From assembly GCA_016795465.1 (NCBI GenBank), contig JAEUHK010000107.1:1-64000 (forward strand): DNA of 64,000 nt, given 5' to 3'. Below are positions 33,101 through 41,505 of the stretch, one piece after another. The stretch comes from Verrucomicrobiaceae bacterium. Lineage in GTDB: Bacteria > Verrucomicrobiota > Verrucomicrobiia > Verrucomicrobiales > Verrucomicrobiaceae. Numbering within the stretch: the first letter of the stretch is position 1; every line of letters starts with the position of its first letter. Both the position numbers and the translations under genes were made by a program. The notes under the pieces are model-generated. The model made no database searches. It was not told the DNA's origin and worked only from the letters and a program-made list of their open reading frames with translations.

Positions 33101-34999
33101 CAAATCGCCAAACGCGCGAACGACCTCTTCAAGGTCAACAATGCCGCGAAGGATGCCATCATCGCCAAACTCGTGCCGGAGGTCGAGAAGCCTGGAAACG
33201 CCGCGCAGGGCAAAATGCTCTTCACCGCCGCCTGCGCCATCTGCCACAAGCTCGGCGACATCGGCGTCGCCGTCGGCCCGCCGCTCGATGGCATGGGTGC
33301 GCATGGCCCGGCGGAGTTGCTCGTGCACATCGTCGATCCGAATCGCGAGGTGGATCCGAGCTTCTGGGCCTTCAACATCACCACGAAGAAGGGCGAGACG
33401 CTCGTCGGCGTCGTCACCAGTGAAAACAGCGCCACCGTCACGCTCGCCACGCAGGTCGGCGTGCGCGAGATCGCGAAGAGCGACATCGACAAGCGCGAAA
33501 ACACCCGCCGCAGCCTCATGCCGGAAGGTCTCGATGCGCTCGGCCCCGAGCCGCTGCGCGACATCCTCGCCTTCATCTGCGGCGATGCGATGAAGCAGTT
33601 CCGCATCCTCCACCTCGCCGATGCTTTCACCGCCGACAGCCGCGACGGCCTCTTCGCCAGCGCCGATCCTCGCGGCGGCCAGGTGAAGCTCACCAAGTTC
33701 GGCAACGTGAAGGTCGAAGGCGTGCCCTTCTTCATCCAAGACCCCGCGAAAAGCTCCACCGGCGGCAATTTGATCGTGCTCAAAGGCGGCCCCGGCAAAG
33801 ACAACCACTCACAGACTTTCCCCGCCAAGGCCGAGGTGGCCATCAACGTCGCCGCGAAGCGTCTGCAACTCCTCAGCGGCGTCTCCGGCTGGGGTTTCCC
33901 CGCCGTGCGGGACGAAGCGCCCGCACTCAAAGCCACCGTCCTCTATGAAGGCGGCGAGAAGGAGGAATTCACCCTCCTCAACGGCATCCACTTCAGCGAT
34001 TACATCCGCCCCGTCGAAGTCCCCGGCTCCAAAGGCATCGAAGGCCTCGCCGACGGCCAGGAGCCGCGCCTCCTCACGCTCGAACTCACGAAGAAAGCCG
34101 TCGCGAAGACCCTGATCCTCGAAAGCCCCGCCGGAAACAAAACGCCGCCCGTCATCATCGCCGTCACCGCCGACATCGAAGGCAAAGGGCCCGCTGCACC
34201 CAAAAGTGATGCGGGCACTCCTGCCCGCAAAGGCAAGGCTCCCAATGCGGGCAAGAATGCCCGCACCACTCCTGAAACCGGCCCCAAAGAAGGCGGCAAA
34301 GGCGATGGTCCGCTCGTTCCCGCCGCGCCCGTGCAATGGGAAGCCGGTAAAACACGCGTTCTCGTCATCGGCGGCGGTTCCTCGCATAACTTCAAAGACT
34401 TCTTCGGCACCACCGATGTCGCCACGCTCAAAGCCGCTGGTTTCACCGTCCACTACACCGAAGATCGCGACCAAGCCGCCACCGAGCTCGCCAATGCCGA
34501 CGCCGCGATCATCAGCGTGAACCGCAAATTCTTCGACACCGCCGCCTATCGCAAAGCGCTCTTCGACTTCGCCGCTGCTGGCAAAGGCATCGTCATGCTG
34601 CATCCCGGCACCTGGTATGGTTTCGGCGGATGGCCCGAACTCAACGCCCAAATCGTCGGCGGCGGTGCCCGCGGCCACGACAAAATCCATCCCTTCGATG
34701 TGAAAGCCGTGAAAGCCGATCATCCCATCATGAGGGACGTGCCCGCCAGCTTCACCGTCGAAGACGAACTCTACTACGTGAACGCCGAAGGCACCCCCGA
34801 AGGCACCGCCCCCATCGAAGTCCTCGCCGAGACCAGCAACAGCGACAAATACCAAAAGCCACACCCCAGCGTCTGGATCACCAAACACCCGAAAGCCAAG
34901 ATCGTCGGCATCGCCCTCGGCCACGACGCCCGCACGCATGATTTGAAGCCCTACCAGCAGCTCCTCATCAACGCCGCCCACTGGTGTGCCGGAAAATGA
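30110..34999 (+). CDS. giant ThuA/PVC-dehydrogenase/CxxCH/ThuA protein
   Basis: A 1629-aa secreted protein. A signal peptide (1-21) leads to a ThuA domain (about 25-260, RVFIRAGKKSHGPGAHDFPQF). Residues about 300-700 form the PVC-type membrane-bound-dehydrogenase beta-propeller (NIDWDEKGRLWVVETPEYPNG, DGWIYATHGYSS, DGALYIVDFCNQAV). Helical repeats follow to about 1025; a CAICH haem site is at 1042-1046 in a cytochrome c domain. A second ThuA domain closes the protein (about 1410-1629, VLVIGGGSSHNFKDFFG). Having ThuA at both ends is unusual. Two pairs of dispersed palindromes are in frame inside it, and 32230-32600 is less GC-rich. Probably periplasmic oxidation of sugars. Confidence 0.85.
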   Translation: MKRHLLLLAALLTSHVSLLTAAEPLRVFIRAGKKSHGPGAHDFPQFLKDWVPMLNERGAKCEGSLEFPTKEQLDRTDVLILHAQEAGNIKIGDERKNLMEFLARGGGVVTIHAAAVSKDHDWFKTIIGGSWHFGQTKWLEAPMSLYFTDHDNAITKDISNFDIDDEIYYDMDLLPEAKILAAAYTPNTPQVKGGNKEAQQRAAEAVAKKKAVNIYDIQPQVWTYEKDKYRAFTCIPGHWYKNFSHNALRTMILRGIAWAGKRENIDELCKPAELGDALRYVEGGCPSPQELPKALEVHPEFNLSLVAAEPLINKPMNIDWDEKGRLWVVETPEYPNGLRQSNVDAWKDSGAIKPGQYDRKPLDRVSILSDTNGDGVMDKKQVFADEIELATSSVFYKNGVIVCAAPDVWFFEDTNGDDKADKRTKLYTNLGNRDTHAVINNMRWGLDGWIYATHGYSSTDDVKSGDGSKGFGPAGSGVVRFKPDGSAFEQYASRGGNTWGLDITSDGQVFYTQPTSGNHFIHVVLPEYVLAKGKLPGVSGTNGLLPREPTYPAMHWEQQAYVQIDQVGSYTAAAGCAIYEGGAWPAKWNYGYFTTEPTLNIVSHFMVEPDGVTYKAKREPGREQTEFIRSQNLWFRPIENRVGPDGALYIVDFCNQAVIHNDTRGPTHGPANAAVRPDRDHYYGRIWKVQHKDAKSPAATAYRNKPESKGTQGSKALLLYETITGLAKTPGAQVTTKSVSKFLDQYAQFSDDWTRSASIAAINEIQQQVKAIRHALVKDGQADYSSLVTALLQTVSHDQIPEIIDACASSSKDSLKKVILAVIAQKQTEGITLSPALVEGLKKLLGQPSLAAATLPLVTKWDKGGVLAAEVKAQLDKLSATLSDNAAPVEARASAAKGLVAVGGASQELVVRALARSDAPAPLQAAIIAALDESGAISGIVPSLNGLKPELRAQAFEAMLKRPEATGALLDAVKAGSIDRAIFAPGDVARLRSHPNKQIAKRANDLFKVNNAAKDAIIAKLVPEVEKPGNAAQGKMLFTAACAICHKLGDIGVAVGPPLDGMGAHGPAELLVHIVDPNREVDPSFWAFNITTKKGETLVGVVTSENSATVTLATQVGVREIAKSDIDKRENTRRSLMPEGLDALGPEPLRDILAFICGDAMKQFRILHLADAFTADSRDGLFASADPRGGQVKLTKFGNVKVEGVPFFIQDPAKSSTGGNLIVLKGGPGKDNHSQTFPAKAEVAINVAAKRLQLLSGVSGWGFPAVRDEAPALKATVLYEGGEKEEFTLLNGIHFSDYIRPVEVPGSKGIEGLADGQEPRLLTLELTKKAVAKTLILESPAGNKTPPVIIAVTADIEGKGPAAPKSDAGTPARKGKAPNAGKNARTTPETGPKEGGKGDGPLVPAAPVQWEAGKTRVLVIGGGSSHNFKDFFGTTDVATLKAAGFTVHYTEDRDQAATELANADAAIISVNRKFFDTAAYRKALFDFAAAGKGIVMLHPGTWYGFGGWPELNAQIVGGGARGHDKIHPFDVKAVKADHPIMRDVPASFTVEDELYYVNAEGTPEGTAPIEVLAETSNSDKYQKPHPSVWITKHPKAKIVGIALGHDARTHDLKPYQQLLINAAHWCAGK
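32837..32963. repeat. inverted pair of the dispersed GTAGTTCGGGCTTCAGCCCG repeat inside coding sequence
   Basis: 32837-32856 and the inverted exact copy 32944-32963 lie in frame within the helical-repeat region of the 1629-aa protein, encoding LVVRALARSD and LNGLKPELRAQ. Confidence 0.85.
34211..34265. repeat. GCGGGCxxGxxTGCCCGC palindromes inside coding sequence
   Basis: GCGGGCACTCCTGCCCGC (34211-34228) and TGCGGGCAAGAATGCCCGCA (34246-34265) lie in frame in the linker before the second ThuA domain; they resemble the intergenic GGGGCAGGAATGCCCC family. Confidence 0.75.
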
Positions 35000-35032
35000 C
35001 CGCCGAGTTATTCACAACGACCTAGATTCTGT

Positions 35033-35060
35033 TTGACACTCGGGGCTCGACCTCTATTCT
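35033..35060 (+). promoter_or_regulatory. sigma70-type promoter for rplM-rpsI
   Basis: TTGACA at 35033-35038, 16-nt spacer, TATTCT at 35055-35060, 54 bp before the rplM start. Confidence 0.6.
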
Positions 35061-35113
35061 CGCCGCCCCTTCGCCCCCAAGGGGTGGAAACTCCCCTCCT
35101 GTTAGAATCCCTC

Positions 35114-35548
35114 ATGAAGACCTTTTCAGCCAAAGCCCAAGAGCAGACCAACCGCCAATGGTATGTCATCGATGCCAAGGATCAGATCCTCGGCGACGTG
35201 GCCCTTGCCGCCGCCAACATCATCCGCGGCAAGACCAAGCCCACCTTCACCCCCCATGTGGACACCGGTGATTTCGTGGTCGTGCTGAACGCAGCCGAAG
35301 TCCGCCTCAGTGGCAAGAAGGAGCAGCAGAAGATTTACACCTCCAAGAAGGGCTTCATCGGCAACCAGAAGGTGGAAAACGTCGAGCGCGTTCGCCAACG
35401 TCGTCCGGAGCTCCTCATCGAGCGTGCTGTGAAGGGCATGGTCCCCCATAACCGCCTCGGCCGCGCCGTGCTGAAGAAGTTGAAGGTGTACACCGGTGCC
35501 GAGCATCCCCACGAGGCTCAGAATCCGAAGCCTTTCTCCGTCGCCTGA
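35114..35548 (+). CDS. rplM: 50S ribosomal protein L13
   Basis: A 144-aa ribosomal protein starting at the ATG at 35114 (MKTFSAKAQEQ). The L13 signature is clear: RQWYVIDAKDQILGDVA, GDFVVVLNAAEVRLSGKK, IERAVKGMVPHNRLGRAVLKKLKVYTGAEHPHEAQNP. L13 binds 23S rRNA early in 50S assembly. It precedes rpsI with a 34-bp gap, the near-universal rplM-rpsI pair. A TTGACA-TATTCT promoter lies upstream. Confidence 0.98.
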   Translation: MKTFSAKAQEQTNRQWYVIDAKDQILGDVALAAANIIRGKTKPTFTPHVDTGDFVVVLNAAEVRLSGKKEQQKIYTSKKGFIGNQKVENVERVRQRRPELLIERAVKGMVPHNRLGRAVLKKLKVYTGAEHPHEAQNPKPFSVA

Positions 35549-35582
35549 TTCCCTTTTCGCAGCCTCTTTCAGTAGAACTTTC

Positions 35583-35975
35583 ATGAGCAAGCCCATCGCC
35601 AACTCCACCGGCCGCCGCAAGACCGCCATCGCCCGCGTTTTCATCCGCGAAGGCAGCGGCAGCATCACCGTCAACGGCCGCGACTTCGAGGAATACTTCC
35701 CCGTCGTCACCCACCAGAATCAGGTGCTCTTCCCCCTCGCGCTGACGAACAGCCGCATGACCTATGATTTCACTGTGACCACCACTGGCGGTGGTGTCAC
35801 CGGCCAGGTCGGAGCCGTCCGTCTCGGTATCGCTCGCGCCCTGATCCGCGTGAACCCTGAAAACCGTGCCGCGCTCAAGGCAAACGGCCTGCTCACTCGT
35901 GACAGCCGTGCCAAGGAGCGTAAGAAGCCGGGCCGTCCGGGCGCCCGCAAGCGCTTCCAGTTCTCCAAGCGCTGA
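35583..35975 (+). CDS. rpsI: 30S ribosomal protein S9
   Basis: A 130-aa protein starting at the ATG at 35583 (MSKPIANSTGRRKTAIARV). The family segments GRRKTAIARV, GSITVNGRDFEEYF and the C-terminal RDSRAKERKKPGRPGARKRFQFSKR are all present; the last Lys-Arg tail reaches into the P site of the ribosome. Second gene of the rplM-rpsI operon, ended by a strong terminator. Confidence 0.98.
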   Translation: MSKPIANSTGRRKTAIARVFIREGSGSITVNGRDFEEYFPVVTHQNQVLFPLALTNSRMTYDFTVTTTGGGVTGQVGAVRLGIARALIRVNPENRAALKANGLLTRDSRAKERKKPGRPGARKRFQFSKR

Positions 35976-36006
35976 TCGCGCTGGATGTGCAACGTGTGTT
36001 GTTTGC

Positions 36007-36041
36007 AAAGCCCCGCGGAAACGCGGGGCTTTGTCTTTCCC
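36007..36041 (+). terminator. Rho-independent terminator of rplM-rpsI
   Basis: 11-bp stem AAAGCCCCGCG / CGCGGGGCTTT with a GAAA loop (36007-36032), followed by a T-rich stretch (GTCTTTCC). Confidence 0.9.
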
Positions 36042-36109
36042 GTCTTGTTTCAAACCGTTTTTCAGGGTTGCGCCATCCATGCGTCATCCCATAATCCGCC
36101 CCCCGCAAT

Positions 36110-37159
36110 ATGTCCGCACCCGTCAAAGTCGCCGTCGTTGGAGCCAGTGGTTACTCAGGAGCCGAGCTTCTGCGTCTGCTGCTGCGCCATCCGAATGTGG
36201 AACTCGTGGCCGTCACCTCGCGCTCGCTGGCGGGGAAGGCGCTTTCGAAGGAGTTTCCGCGCTTTCGCGGTGTCGGCGTGGCGGATTCGCTCACGTTCAC
36301 CGCTCCGGATGCCAACGCCTTAAAAGCCGCTGGTGCCGAGATCGCCTTCCTCGCCGTGCCGCATGGCGTGGCGTCGGAATATGCGAAACCCTTGCTCGAA
36401 CTCGGCCTGAAGGTCATCGACCTCAGTGCCGACTTCCGGCTGCGCAGTGCGGCGCTGTATGAGGAGTTCTACGGCCACGCGCATCCAGCGCCGGAGCTGC
36501 TCGACGAGGCCGTGTATGCGCTTCCCGAAGTGCGTGCGGAGCAAATCAAGACCGCGCGGCTCATCGCGTGCCCCGGTTGCTATCCCACGAGCATCCTGCT
36601 GCCGCTAGTCCCACTGCTGAAGGCCGGATTGCTTGCCGATTCGCCTCTCGCGGTCGCCAGCATGAGTGGTGCGAGCGGTGCCGGACGCAAGGAAAGCATC
36701 CCGCTGCTCTTCTGCGAGGTGCAAAACAGCGTGCGCAGCTACTCCGTGCCGGTGCATCGCCACCTGAGCGAAATCGGTCAGGAACTTGCTTTGGCAGCAG
36801 GACGCGAAGTGAAGCTCTCCTTTGTCCCCCACCTCATGCCGACACACTCCGGCATCTGCACGACCACGTTTGCGCAACTCAAGCCCGGCGCGACGATCGA
36901 ACAAGTCGGCGCAGCTTTGCATGCTGCTTACGATGCGCAGCCTTTCGTGCGCCTTCTCGGCCCCAATCAGTCTCCCGACACCAAAAACGTCACAGGCACG
37001 AACTTCGTCGATATCGGCTGGGCCTGGGATGCCCGCGCCGGACAGCTCATTTTGATGAGCACCGAGGACAACATCGGCAAAGGCGCCTCCGGACAGGCGG
37101 TGCAAAACATGAATCTCATCTGCGGTTTTGAACCGACCGCCGGACTTCTCAACATCTGA
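36110..37159 (+). CDS. argC: N-acetyl-gamma-glutamyl-phosphate reductase ArgC
   Basis: A 349-aa NADPH-dependent reductase of arginine synthesis. VAVVGASGYSGAELLRLLLRHP is the nucleotide-binding motif, and IACPGCYPTSILLPL carries the active-site Cys. HRHLSEIGQ and SFVPHLMPTHSGICTT are further family blocks. Length is normal. First gene of argC-argJ-argB-argD-argF; argJ starts 5 bp after its stop. Confidence 0.97.
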   Translation: MSAPVKVAVVGASGYSGAELLRLLLRHPNVELVAVTSRSLAGKALSKEFPRFRGVGVADSLTFTAPDANALKAAGAEIAFLAVPHGVASEYAKPLLELGLKVIDLSADFRLRSAALYEEFYGHAHPAPELLDEAVYALPEVRAEQIKTARLIACPGCYPTSILLPLVPLLKAGLLADSPLAVASMSGASGAGRKESIPLLFCEVQNSVRSYSVPVHRHLSEIGQELALAAGREVKLSFVPHLMPTHSGICTTTFAQLKPGATIEQVGAALHAAYDAQPFVRLLGPNQSPDTKNVTGTNFVDIGWAWDARAGQLILMSTEDNIGKGASGQAVQNMNLICGFEPTAGLLNI

Positions 37160-37164
37160 CCGCC

Positions 37165-38454
37165 ATGCCCTCCAAAGTCACCGAAGAGCGCGAATGCCGC
37201 GTGCCGTTTAAAATCGTCGAAGGCGGTGTCACCGCCGCGAAAGGCTTCCGTGCCTCCGCCGTCACCTGCGGCATCAAAAACCCGGAAGCCACGCGTCTCG
37301 ATCTCGCGCTCATCGTTTCCGACACGCCGACGGTCACGGATGCCGTTTTCACCACGAACAAGGTCCGCGCCGCCTGCGTCCGCGTTTGCCAGCAGCATAT
37401 CAAAGACAGCGACACGCGTGCCATCATCGCCAACAGCGGCAATGCGAACGCCTGTACGGGTGTGCAGGGCATTCACGATGCCAAAGCCATGACCAAAGCC
37501 GTCGCCGAGGAGATCGGCGTGAAGATGCGCCAGGTGCTCGTGTGCTCCACTGGCATCATCGGCATGCCGCTGCCCATTGAGCGCATCCTTCCCAAGGTGC
37601 CGGATGCCGTGGCCAAACTCAGCGACAAAGGCAGCGAGGATGCCATGCGTGCCATCATGACCAGCGACACGCGGCCGAAGACCTTCGCGGTCGAAGTGCC
37701 CGTGGGCAAAAATGGCAGCTTCCGCATCGGCGGCATCTGCAAAGGCGCCGGCATGATCTGCCCCAACATGGCCACTATGCTCTGCTTCATCACCACCGAT
37801 GCCAAAGTGGCCAAGGACGAGATGAAGCGCAGCATGCGCTACGCGGTCGAGAAGAGCTTCAACTGCATCACCATCGACGGCGACACCTCCACGAACGACA
37901 CCGTCATCGTGATGAGCAACGGTCAGAGCAACGTGCCCACCATCAAGCGCAACACGCCTGAGGCCGAGCTCTTCCGCTGCGCTTTGCACAAAGTAATGCT
38001 CGAACTCGCCAAGATGATCGTGTGCGATGGCGAACGCGTGACGAAGTTCGTCGAGATCCGCGTGCGCAACGCCCGCACCCTCACCGATGCCCGCAAAGTG
38101 GCTGAAACGGTCGCGAAGAGCCTCCTCGTGAAGTGCAGCTTCCACGGCTGCGATCCAAACTGGGGCCGCATCATTCACGCCGTCGGCTACAGCGGCGCCC
38201 GCATCAAAGAGGAACTCATCGACATCTATTTCGGCGGCCTCATGGCCTGCAAAGGCGGCCTCGCCACCAAAACGCCTGTCACCGAGATGGAGAAGGTCGT
38301 GAAGGAACCCAAATTCACCGTCACCATCGACCTCAATAGCGGCACCAGCGGCTACACCGTTTACACCAGCGACCTCTCCGAGGAATACGTCGATTTCAAC
38401 AGCGCCGAGTACTCGGCCGCAATCCACGCGAAACGCCAAAAAGGACTGGCATGA
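37165..38454 (+). CDS. argJ: bifunctional glutamate N-acetyltransferase / ornithine acetyltransferase ArgJ
   Basis: A 429-aa enzyme that transfers acetyl between ornithine and glutamate, making arginine synthesis cyclic. The autoproteolysis site lies in GAGMICPNMATMLCFITTDA (between Ala and Thr of MAT). IANSGNANACTG, TIDGDTSTNDTV and CDPNWGRIIHAVGYSG are family blocks. Its stop overlaps the argB start (ATGA), so they are coupled in translation. An argA is not needed for the cyclic path. Confidence 0.97.
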   Translation: MPSKVTEERECRVPFKIVEGGVTAAKGFRASAVTCGIKNPEATRLDLALIVSDTPTVTDAVFTTNKVRAACVRVCQQHIKDSDTRAIIANSGNANACTGVQGIHDAKAMTKAVAEEIGVKMRQVLVCSTGIIGMPLPIERILPKVPDAVAKLSDKGSEDAMRAIMTSDTRPKTFAVEVPVGKNGSFRIGGICKGAGMICPNMATMLCFITTDAKVAKDEMKRSMRYAVEKSFNCITIDGDTSTNDTVIVMSNGQSNVPTIKRNTPEAELFRCALHKVMLELAKMIVCDGERVTKFVEIRVRNARTLTDARKVAETVAKSLLVKCSFHGCDPNWGRIIHAVGYSGARIKEELIDIYFGGLMACKGGLATKTPVTEMEKVVKEPKFTVTIDLNSGTSGYTVYTSDLSEEYVDFNSAEYSAAIHAKRQKGLA

Positions 38455-39299
38455 CCGACCAAATCCAAAAATCCGCCGTGCTGCTCGAAGCACTGCCTTA
38501 CATGCAATCCTTCCGCGGTTGCACCTTCCTCATCAAAGTTGGCGGCAGCGCCATGGAGGACCCGGTGCAGGTCGATTCGTTCCTGCGCGATGTCGTTTTC
38601 CTCGAAGCTGTCGGCATCAATCCCGTCATCGTGCACGGTGGCGGCAAGGCGATCTCCAAAGCCATGATCGAATCCGGCCTGGAAGCCAAGTTCATCAACG
38701 GCATGCGCGTCACGGATGACGAAACGATCAAAATCGTCGAGGAGACCCTCGCCCGCGTGATCAACCCGGAGATCGTGAACAAGATCAATGCCTTCGGTGG
38801 CAAAGCAGTCGGCATTCCCGGCACGGAAGTCTTCCTCGGCGAGAAAATGAAGGGCGACCTAGGTTGGGTCGGCGAAGTGAACGACTGCAAACTCGGCCTC
38901 ATCCAGGCCGCCGTGGCCGGTGAGTTCGTCCCCGTCGTGTCACCCGTCGCTCGCGAGCTCGCCAGCGGCAAGACGCTCAACGTAAACGCCGACCTCGCCG
39001 CCTGCGCCCTCGCGAAACGCCTCAAAGCCAACAAGCTCATCTTCCTCAGCGATGTACGCGGCGTGATGCGCGATCCGAAAGACGACAGCACGCTCATCCC
39101 TAGCCTCGACGAGGCCAGCATCGCCAAACTGAAGGCCGAAAAGGTCATCAGCGGCGGCATGATCCCGAAGGTGGACAGCTCCCTCGACTCCCTCCGCGGC
39201 GGCGTCGGCAAAGTCCACCTCATCGACGGCCGTCTGCCACATGCGCTGATCCTCGAAATCTTCACCGATGGCGGCATCGGCACGGAGATTCATTTGTAG
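38451..39299 (+). CDS. argB: acetylglutamate kinase ArgB
   Basis: A 282-aa kinase phosphorylating N-acetylglutamate. LIKVGGSAMED, VIVHGGGKAISKAM, GLEAKFINGMRVTD, NVNADLAACALAKRLKA and LIPSLDEASIAKLKAEKVISGGMIPKV are conserved family segments. It overlaps argJ by ATGA. Whether it is arginine-sensitive cannot be decided from a quick view of the N-terminal helix. Confidence 0.97.
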   Translation: MTDQIQKSAVLLEALPYMQSFRGCTFLIKVGGSAMEDPVQVDSFLRDVVFLEAVGINPVIVHGGGKAISKAMIESGLEAKFINGMRVTDDETIKIVEETLARVINPEIVNKINAFGGKAVGIPGTEVFLGEKMKGDLGWVGEVNDCKLGLIQAAVAGEFVPVVSPVARELASGKTLNVNADLAACALAKRLKANKLIFLSDVRGVMRDPKDDSTLIPSLDEASIAKLKAEKVISGGMIPKVDSSLDSLRGGVGKVHLIDGRLPHALILEIFTDGGIGTEIHL

Positions 39300-39338
39300 C
39301 CGCAATCTTCATCCATCACTCCACGACTCCATCCCTCC

Positions 39339-40580
39339 ATGTCCGCTCCTCACCCTGAAACCCAATGGCTCTCGCAATACGTGCTCGGCAACTACGGCCG
39401 TTACGACGTGTGGCCCGTGCGTGGTGAGGGCGCGTATGTGTGGGATCGCGATGGGAAGAAGTATCTCGACTTCGCGGGCGGTGTGGCCGTCTGCCCGCTC
39501 GGGCATTGCCCGCCGCCGGTGGTGAAGGCGCTCACCGAGCAGGCGAGCACGCTCATCCATGTCTCGAACTGGTATTGCATCGACAAGCAGGCCGAACTGG
39601 CGCGTCTCATCGTCGAGGAATGCGTGCAAATTCCCGGCAAGTGCTTCTTCTGCAACAGCGGCGCGGAGGCGAACGAGGGCCTGATCAAATTCGCCCGCAA
39701 ATACGGCCAGCAGACCGGCGGTCGCTACGAGATCATCACCTTCACCGGCAGCTTTCACGGCCGCACCTTCGGCGCGATGACCGCGACGGCGCAGGAAAAG
39801 ATCCACGGCGGCTTTGGCCCGTTGCCGCCCGGATTCGTCTATGTGCCGTTCAATGATCTCGAAGCTCTCAAAGCCGCGATCACCGACAAAACGGTCGCCA
39901 TTCTTGTCGAGCCTGTGCAGGGCGAGAGCGGCGTGAATGCCGTGACGGCCGAGTTTTTGCGTGGTGCGCAGGCTTTGTGCCGCGAAAAGGATCTGCTGCT
40001 GCTCTTGGACGAAGTTCAGGTCGGTTTTGGCCGTGCGGGCGAAATGGCTGGCTGGCGCAGCATCGTTCCCGGTGATGAAATTCAGCCGGATGGCATCAGT
40101 TGGGCCAAAGCGATCGGCAGTGGCTTCCCGCTCGGCTCATTCTGGATCAACGACCGCCGCGAACCGGGCAAAGTGCTCGGCCCAGGCACACACGGCACTA
40201 CGTATGGCGGATCGCCGCTCGCCTGCGCCGTCGGCATCGCCACGCTGCGCACGATCCTCGACGAAAAACTCTGCGACAACGCCAAGACCCGCGGTGCGGC
40301 CATTTCTGCCGCCGGACGCGCGTGGAATCACCCGCTCATCCAAGAAGTGCGCCAGCTCGGTCTCTTCATCGGCTGGGAACTCAACGCCGAGGCCTTCAAA
40401 GCCAAAGCCGGTGACAAACCCGCCTCCATCTTCCTCGCGCAAAAGCTCCTTGATGCCGGCATGATGGTCACGCCCGCCGGTCCGAACGTCGTCCGCTGGC
40501 TGTCCCCGCTGAACATCACCGAAGCGCATGCCAACGAAGGCCTCGCGATCTTCAAAAGCGTGCTCGACTCGCTCATCTGA
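39339..40580 (+). CDS. argD: acetylornithine aminotransferase ArgD
   Basis: A 413-aa PLP enzyme of class III, making N-acetylornithine. VWDRDGKKYLDFAGGVAVCPLGHCPP, CFFCNSGAEANEGLIKFARKYG, FTGSFHGRTFGAMTATAQ, LLLLDEVQVGFGRAG and SWAKAIGSGFPLG (PLP Lys) are all present. It lies 39 bp after argB. Length is close to the family norm of about 400. It could also serve as succinyldiaminopimelate aminotransferase. Confidence 0.95.
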   Translation: MSAPHPETQWLSQYVLGNYGRYDVWPVRGEGAYVWDRDGKKYLDFAGGVAVCPLGHCPPPVVKALTEQASTLIHVSNWYCIDKQAELARLIVEECVQIPGKCFFCNSGAEANEGLIKFARKYGQQTGGRYEIITFTGSFHGRTFGAMTATAQEKIHGGFGPLPPGFVYVPFNDLEALKAAITDKTVAILVEPVQGESGVNAVTAEFLRGAQALCREKDLLLLLDEVQVGFGRAGEMAGWRSIVPGDEIQPDGISWAKAIGSGFPLGSFWINDRREPGKVLGPGTHGTTYGGSPLACAVGIATLRTILDEKLCDNAKTRGAAISAAGRAWNHPLIQEVRQLGLFIGWELNAEAFKAKAGDKPASIFLAQKLLDAGMMVTPAGPNVVRWLSPLNITEAHANEGLAIFKSVLDSLI

Positions 40581-40592
40581 ACCAAATTTGTC

Positions 40593-41492
40593 ATGAACCA
40601 TCTCCTTTCCATCGAAGAACTCTCCAAGGAGCAGATCGAAAAGATCGTCGATCTCGCGTGCGTGCTGAAGAAGGACCGCTCTTCGTCGCCGCAGGTGCTT
40701 ACCGGGCAGCAGTGGGCGCTCATCTTCACCAAGTCCTCCACGCGCACCCGCGTGAGCTTCGAGGTCGGCATTCGCGAACTGGGCGGGCAGGTCATGTTCC
40801 TCTCCGGAGCTGACATCCAGCTCGGTCGTGGCGAGCCGATCAAGGACACCGCCCGCGTTTTGGGCCGCATGATTCACGGCGCGGTCATCCGCACCTTCGC
40901 GCAGCAGGACGTGGTCGATTTCGCCAAACTCAGCGGCATCCCGACGATCAATGCGCTAACCGACGACGAGCATCCCTGCCAGATCCTCGCCGATTTGCAG
41001 ACCATCCAGGAGCGTCTCGGCGGCTGGGCGGGCAAACGTGTCTGCTTCCTCGGCGATGGCGATTGCAACGTCGCCCGCTCATGGATCTGGGCGTCGGCCC
41101 GACTCGGCTTCGAGCTCGTCATCGGCGCTCCAAAGGCTTTCCAGCCGCAGGAGAGCTTCATGCGCAACGTGCCCGCCGGAACCATCCGCGTCGTCGATGA
41201 TCCCGCCGAGGCCGTGAAAGGCTGTGACGTGCTTTATACAGACGTGTGGGTCAGCATGGGCAAGGAAGCCGAAAGCGCCGACCGCATCGAGATTTTGAAG
41301 CCCTGGCAGATCAACGACGCGCTACTGAAGCACGCCAAACCGAACGCCATCGTCATGCACTGCCTCCCCGCCTACCGCGGCAAGGAAATCACCGACGAAG
41401 TCATGGAAGCCAACGCCGACGTCATCTTCGACCAGGCCGAAAACCGTCTGCATGCGCAGAAAGCGGTAATCGTCGAGATCACGCGGAAGTGA
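40593..41492 (+). CDS. argF: ornithine carbamoyltransferase ArgF
   Basis: A 299-aa enzyme making citrulline. FTKSSTRTRVSFEVGIRELGG contains the SxRT carbamoyl-phosphate motif, and HCLPAYRGKEITDEVME the HCLP ornithine motif. It is 12 bp after argD, closing the operon; argG and argH are not in the window. Confidence 0.97.
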   Translation: MNHLLSIEELSKEQIEKIVDLACVLKKDRSSSPQVLTGQQWALIFTKSSTRTRVSFEVGIRELGGQVMFLSGADIQLGRGEPIKDTARVLGRMIHGAVIRTFAQQDVVDFAKLSGIPTINALTDDEHPCQILADLQTIQERLGGWAGKRVCFLGDGDCNVARSWIWASARLGFELVIGAPKAFQPQESFMRNVPAGTIRVVDDPAEAVKGCDVLYTDVWVSMGKEAESADRIEILKPWQINDALLKHAKPNAIVMHCLPAYRGKEITDEVMEANADVIFDQAENRLHAQKAVIVEITRK

Positions 41493-41505
41493 GGCTTCAC
41501 TCGAT

